DNA from: Rhinopithecus roxellana | Lineage: Eukaryota; Chordata; Mammalia; Primates; Cercopithecidae | Reading direction: 5' to 3' | NCBI RefSeq assembly: GCF_007565055.1 | Contig: NC_044554.1 | Span: forward strand, 20,500,921 to 20,564,920 | Length of the DNA stretch: 64,000 bases | Shown here: positions 58,901-64,000 of the stretch, in pieces | How positions within the stretch are numbered: position 1 is the first letter of the stretch | How the letters are laid out: the number at the start of each line of letters is the position of its first letter | Notes under the pieces: generated by a model | Seen by the model: the letters and a program-made list of their open reading frames with translations, nothing else | The model's database searches: none | What the model was told of the DNA's origin: nothing | Program-made: the position numbers and the translations under genes

Positions 58901-61755
58901 ATGCTACAGAAACAAGCTAAAGCGATACATTTAAATGCGCTTCTATGTAGAACTTGAACTGTATCTAAACTTAAATTAGAGCTCAGCCAACATAGAATCT
59001 AGTTCAGTAATATTCTACAACATGAGGTAACCATATTGATATTTGATATAAAATGAGATTTCAGAGGAAACACATTTTAATACCTGAGGTGTGTGCTTAC
59101 TCTTCTTGATGTACATTAAAAGTTCAGTACGTGAGAGTAATATGAGGTGATGCGGGTTATTCTTAAAGAGATTACTAATAATGTTTATTTGGAAAAAGAT
59201 GAAGACTTTAGAGGCTATTTAAGAAACTGGTTCTGGGAAAACTAGTCATAACTTAGGGGTTCTTCTTTCACCCAATCCCATTGGAATTCTGCTTTGCTAC
59301 AGAACCATGCTCAAACCAAGGCAAGCAGCCAGCACACATTACTGCTGTACAAATAACACAACAATGAAAAGCAGATCCTTGAGACTCTCCCGAGAAGACC
59401 AAGAGCTCTCTCTTTAAAACTTTGTAAAATCCCTAGGTTCTCAAGTCTTACCTGTGTCTTATTTCTTAACCAATTGCACTATCAATTCCAAAATGGAACA
59501 AAGGATAGTCTACATATCAGAACTTTTTTCCTATACATTAAGAACTTTTCCCGCATGAATAGGTAATATCACAGTCTTAAACCAGAGGATGAAACCTATG
59601 AATTCTTTCCATCATATATATTTTAACAAGAAACATAAATATCTATGACCTACTTATAGCCAATTTATATCTTGCCCAGGTTGTTTTGTTTTCTAAACTT
59701 ATCCCTCATATGGCTTAATAATGAAGGCCATAAATGTGCCTCCTTCCTATCTCACCCCTATGACTTGACATGTATTATAAAATGAACTTCCTATATAAAA
59801 TAATATTTACTGAATGAAAGGAAAGTATTACATACAACTTTTATTATTATATTATTAAACTTTTTTTTGCATACCATGGCTAGGACATCTTAAAATAGTT
59901 TGGCTCTGTCTCTTCTCCCATTTTCATACCTATGTGTAATCACACACAAAATCCCACATGTGGATTCATGGTATTCAAAATGTTCCCTTCTTAATATTTC
60001 CAATTTATCATGCACTTAACATATTTTCATTGTTTCATTGCCATGTTGGAGCTTTTGTTTCCATATGAGGATTTGTTTTGTGAATCTGGAAATATGTATT
60101 TTTAAAACCAAAGAAACACTGGAGTCTCGTTTACTTTCACATGTCTCCTATTTTCATTGTTAGTCTACATACCACTATTTGTGTTCAAGATTAGTTCTGG
60201 TGGTTGCTAATTTTACTTTTAATACTTGAAGCAATATAATGTGATTTACAGGGAAGGCATACACTGAGGGAAAGTCGGTTAAGCAGTTCCGGGTAGGCTT
60301 AACTTCCCTAACTTCCTTTCATATTTACTAATACCCGTATCTTACCAAACACGCCCCTGAGTAAATTGCTGGACTAAGGTTTTACTAAGTTTCTGGGCAA
60401 GAAGCCATGTCAAATGAAGTGCTGCATTCCTTTGTGATGGATTTCTGCATGCACCACTAGTGAAATCCTGAAAGGGCCAGTTGAACGGACGGACCACGTT
60501 CTTTATGTTCAAGGTAAAGGCTGCCAGGGTTCATCACACACAGTGGAACTCTTGATTTGGTTTGAACTTGCTTTCGAGCCAAATAGTAGTCCCACACACA
60601 TACAAGAAAGAGAAACACTACCAAGGGATTTATTTTCCACAAGAAGCTGTGCATTACCAGCCAAAGAAAGCAAACACCAAGAAAAAGAAGACTCTCGTGA
60701 TGCAATTAGAATTTACTCAATATTCTGTTTCTCCCTCTCTTAGAGAACAATGAAAAACAGTTCGGTGGTCAAAGTTCAACCTATGACTAAAAGGATTTTC
60801 AGTGGAATTTCTTGACTTCTCTTTCAGCACACTTTAGAACAATAAGGTAAAAATCCTTATTTGCCTGAAATGAAAAGAGTTCCTGCATGAGGTCAATAAT
60901 CCTTCTGTTACTCGTTTTCTTTACATCTTTCCCAAGAGCCTAAGAGTAAAAAAATCTATACTGTCTTTGGTACTGAATTTTTAAAAAAGCATTCATTTGA
61001 AATAGCCCCAAATCTTTTGTAATATCTGTCATAATTTGTTATTCATTTCTTTGTTAGTGTATTTAATTATAGTACTATTTATTAGAAAGGCAAATTTAGT
61101 CTGAAATAAAATTCATTACTATTTTACACTAAATTAGAATTGGAGTTGTTTAGTTGTCCTGGGTATGGACTTCAGAACGTCTTAGGTTATGCAGTATACA
61201 ACTCCAATGCAATTTATGTAGATGATAATGTGAATAGTTTTATCTGAAATTACATAACTACCGTAACACTGCAGAAAGTAAATAACATAGCAGAAATGTC
61301 TCTTTCATTAAACCAAAAAGAGAAAAAAAAAGTTTAGATTCAATATATATGTATCATAGTATCACTTCCCTCCCCTCAAAATAAAAGGCTTATTTCATTC
61401 ATATCAATGTGTTATTTTCAACGTAGAACTCTACTGAACTACAGACAATTTGGGTCTCTAATCATTTTTTGTAAGATAATACATAAATTTCTTTTATAAA
61501 CCAACTAATGCAAAGAACAAAACACGTGCTATTTTGGATGCTGGCTGTTCTTATAAAATATTTTGTTGAGTTAAAGACAAGTTATTTAGAAACATGTGGG
61601 TTAAATTTTTTCTTCAAATACACAAGGGTTTAAAAAAGTTGAAATTTAAATATTTGCTAAAATGCTTGACAAATTTTTTGAAAAGTTATCTGGCTTAAAA
61701 TATGGCTGGGTTTGCCCATCCCTTTAGGAGACCAGCTGTTGATATGTCATTAAAG

Positions 61756-61795
<40 letters not shown>

Positions 61796-62689
61796 AGTTA
61801 ATTCTGCTGTGTCTGTAACCAGGCGTGTCACATGTAGACTACTTATACTGTGGGAGGTCACTTTATGTGGGTTTGCATTGACAAAAAAAGAAAGGTGTTC
61901 AAACTCCAGTTGCAAAGATATAAACTTGTGTCGGTAGAAGAGATATTTACAGAACACAGCACATTCTTTTCAAAGCATACATTTTTGGAATGGCAACAAT
62001 GAAGAATTTCATCTCCATGGAGAACCCATTTGTACGCCTTGTGGGGCTGGCAAATGTTCCAAATCTGCCACTATGAAATAACTGGCAGCAAGGATGGGAA
62101 AAAGAAAACCTAATTTTAATGGTAAATTTAAATGTCAGGAGTCCACAGACTGCTTCCTCCTTAGGGGAAATGTAAACAGTGGGAAATCTTCTGTTGAATA
62201 GGAATTTTCAGTGACTGGGATCAAAAGCAAGCCTCACAATGTTGCCCAACAGGCAGAACTGGCTGTGGGAATAGATACATCATGAGTGGTTGCTTAGGTG
62301 TTGAGTCTTCAGAGTTACTGCCTGACTGCTGATCAGTCAACCATCATTAGTCGTACCCTAAATGCTGCTTCTGAAAAGTTCACAGCTTAAGCTCTTACAA
62401 GATGGTCTTTTTAAAATTTCCAGTGAATGACTTACCAGGAAATAAAACACAAGACCTCAGATGACTGGGCGTTCTCCATAGCAAACCCCGCCCACTTAAC
62501 AGTTTTGCCAAGATATGGTGCAGATACAGATTGGTAGACAGAGCTACTGATATTCCCTTTACTGTCAGAGCAAGTGGAAAATCCACAGTTGTCAATGTGG
62601 ACTCAGAAAAATCTTGGAAGTGAAAGTAGATTTAAGTGCTGAAGTGTGAAAAGTTAAGGGTATTGGAACAAAACGTAACAGCAACATGA
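58901..62689. other. Long unique stretch with a 37-A run
   Basis: No gene recognised. A perfect A homopolymer of about 37 lies at 61758-61794. 61970-62600 is somewhat richer in GC than its surroundings but shows no exon structure I can support. The frame at 60457-60705 (minus) is hydrophobic and chance-like. Confidence 0.5.
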
Positions 62690-62785
62690 TGCCTTCTATT
62701 TGGAAGTTTATGGTTCTCAAAGAGCTTTCAAATTCCTTAACGGTTTTGATCCTTACAGTAGCTCTAACTGAATTGAATAGCAACA
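62690..62785 (-). repeat. Possible MIR/L2 fragment
   Basis: 'tcaaagagctttcaaattcc' followed by 'gatccttacagtagctct' resembles the antisense end of MIR/L2-type repeats. Weak. Confidence 0.35.
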
Positions 62786-63378
62786 ATAACAGTATCAGTA
62801 CAAGGTGTTTATGTGATTTGGTGTAATGTTGGCTTACTGATTCCGCCTCTACTTAAATTGTACTAGTCATTCCTCATCCCTATGATTTGTTTTCTTACAG
62901 CAAGGATTATGGTATCAATTTTAGCTAAATAATAACTAGTTTGAGAGATTAGTTTGTTTCAAACTTCAAAGGAATATCTAAAGTTTCTCTTCCAGACATT
63001 CATTACCCTTAGAAAAATCACTATTTTTACACAGCTCTCCAGCCATATTCTACTTGATGTCTGATTGGTGAACATATCGTATGGTCTTTCCTAGCTGCAG
63101 AAGAATTTGATAAATAAACATTAAACTGGGTTAAGAATATTGCATTCAGTCAACCCATAGTGTTTGTCACAGACCAGATTCTCAGTCTCACAGCAGGAAA
63201 GCAATTATGTTCCCATCTAGACTAGTGATGACCAACAAGAGGTTTTCAAGGCCACCTAACTTTGTGATATGGCTGCAAATTTAACTTCTAAAGCTGTTCT
63301 TTGATCTGTCAAATTAGAGAGATTAGGGAACTTCTTTTAAAAAAAAAGAACCCCCATGGCAATCACATCCTTCTTTAT
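62786..63378. other. Unique sequence
   Basis: No gene or repeat recognised. Confidence 0.5.
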
Positions 63379-64000
63379 TATTTTTATTTTTTTTAATTAT
63401 ACTTTAAGTTCTAGGGTACATGTGCAAAACATGCAGGTTTGATATATAGGTATACATGTGCCATGTTGGTTTGCTGCACCCATCAACTCATCATTTATGT
63501 TAAGTATTTCTCCTAATGCTATCTCTCCCCCAGTCCCCCAACCCCTGACAGGCCCTGGTGTGTGATGCTCCCCACCCTGTGTCCAAGTGATCTCATTGTT
63601 CAATTCCCACCTATGAGTGAGAACACGAAGTGTTTGGTTTTCTGTCCTTGTGATAGTTTGATGATAATGATGCTTTCCAGCTTCATCCATGTCCCTGCAA
63701 AGGACATGAACTCATCCTTTTTCATGACTGCATAGTATTCCATGGTGTATATGTGCCACATTTTCTTAATCCAGTCTATCATTGATGGACATTTGGGTTG
63801 GTTCCAAGTCTTTGCTGTTGTGAATAGTGCCACAATAAACATAGGTGTGCATGTTTCTTTATAGTTGCATGATTTATAATCTTTTGGGTATATACCCAGT
63901 AAGGGATTGCTGGATCAAATGGCAATTCTAGTTTTAGATCCTTAAGGAATCGCCACACTGCCTTCCACAATGGTTGAACCAATTTACACTCCCACCAACA
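63379..64000 (-). mobile_element. Antisense L1PA 3' end, running off the window
   Basis: Starts with a T-rich stretch and 'aattatactttaagttctag' (the complement of the L1 3' end), then 3' UTR and ORF2 3' end in antisense. Minus frames 63600-63842 (MFIVALFTTAKTWNQPKCPS) and 63779-63982 are fragments of the ORF2 C-terminus in different registers, so ORF2 is broken. The true length is unknown because it continues past 64000. Confidence 0.93.

Noticed and set aside
60457..60705. Hydrophobic minus-strand frame that looks like a small membrane protein
   Set aside because: It overlaps other frames on both strands, has no initiation context or conservation evidence, and the hydrophobicity comes from T-rich codons.

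Overview
This window is primate nuclear DNA with no intact host protein-coding gene that I can recognise. It holds about fifteen Alu elements (sense and antisense), L1 elements of several ages, MaLR/ERVL/ERV1 LTRs, hAT fossils, MIRs and a U2 snRNA fragment. Several young AluY copies carry variants I associate with Old World monkey AluY subfamilies: 'ctcaagcctgtaat' in the left arm, 'gggcgaggtggcggg' and 'gatccggccact' in the right arm. The youngest L1 resembles the L1PA5/macaque L1 group. I therefore favour a cercopithecid (macaque, baboon, vervet or similar). The exact species cannot be read from this window.

Layout. 1-4445: old L1 in antisense, entering from the left edge in ORF2 and ending in a 5' UTR with a degenerate ~110-bp tandem array; two AluYs are nested in it with clear target-site duplications (TSDs). 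4446-14680: mostly unique AT-rich sequence with Alus, a solo THE1 LTR, three MLT1-type LTRs, MIRs and hAT MITEs. 14691-28520: old sense L1 (L1PB/L1MA age) bounded by a diverged 17-bp TSD. Nested in it are an Alu, a nearly full-length young L1 (18415-24615; intact ORF1, ORF2 with at least five lesions, an antisense ORF0-like frame), a twin-primed L1 with an apparent 3' transduction (24768-26031), and an Old World monkey-type AluY. 28538-40235: unique sequence with Alus, a solo ERV1-type LTR inside an MLT1 LTR, a U2 snRNA fragment and MIRs. 40236-48030: very old antisense L1M containing three Alus, two hAT elements and two younger L1 insertions. 48030-63378: hAT, a solo MLT2 LTR, an Alu, MIRs, a 3' L1 fragment, an old unassigned repeat, an MLT1-type LTR and long unique stretches. 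63379-64000: antisense L1PA 3' end running off the window.

No operon, CRISPR array or prokaryotic signal is present, and I found no new biological system. The points worth a second look are the nested L1 composite, the twin-primed L1 with transduced flank, the U2 fragment with matching flanks, the ORF0-like frame, and a small antisense frame at 4925-5203 whose residue spacing loosely resembles a C-type-lectin fold and which ends in a consensus splice donor.
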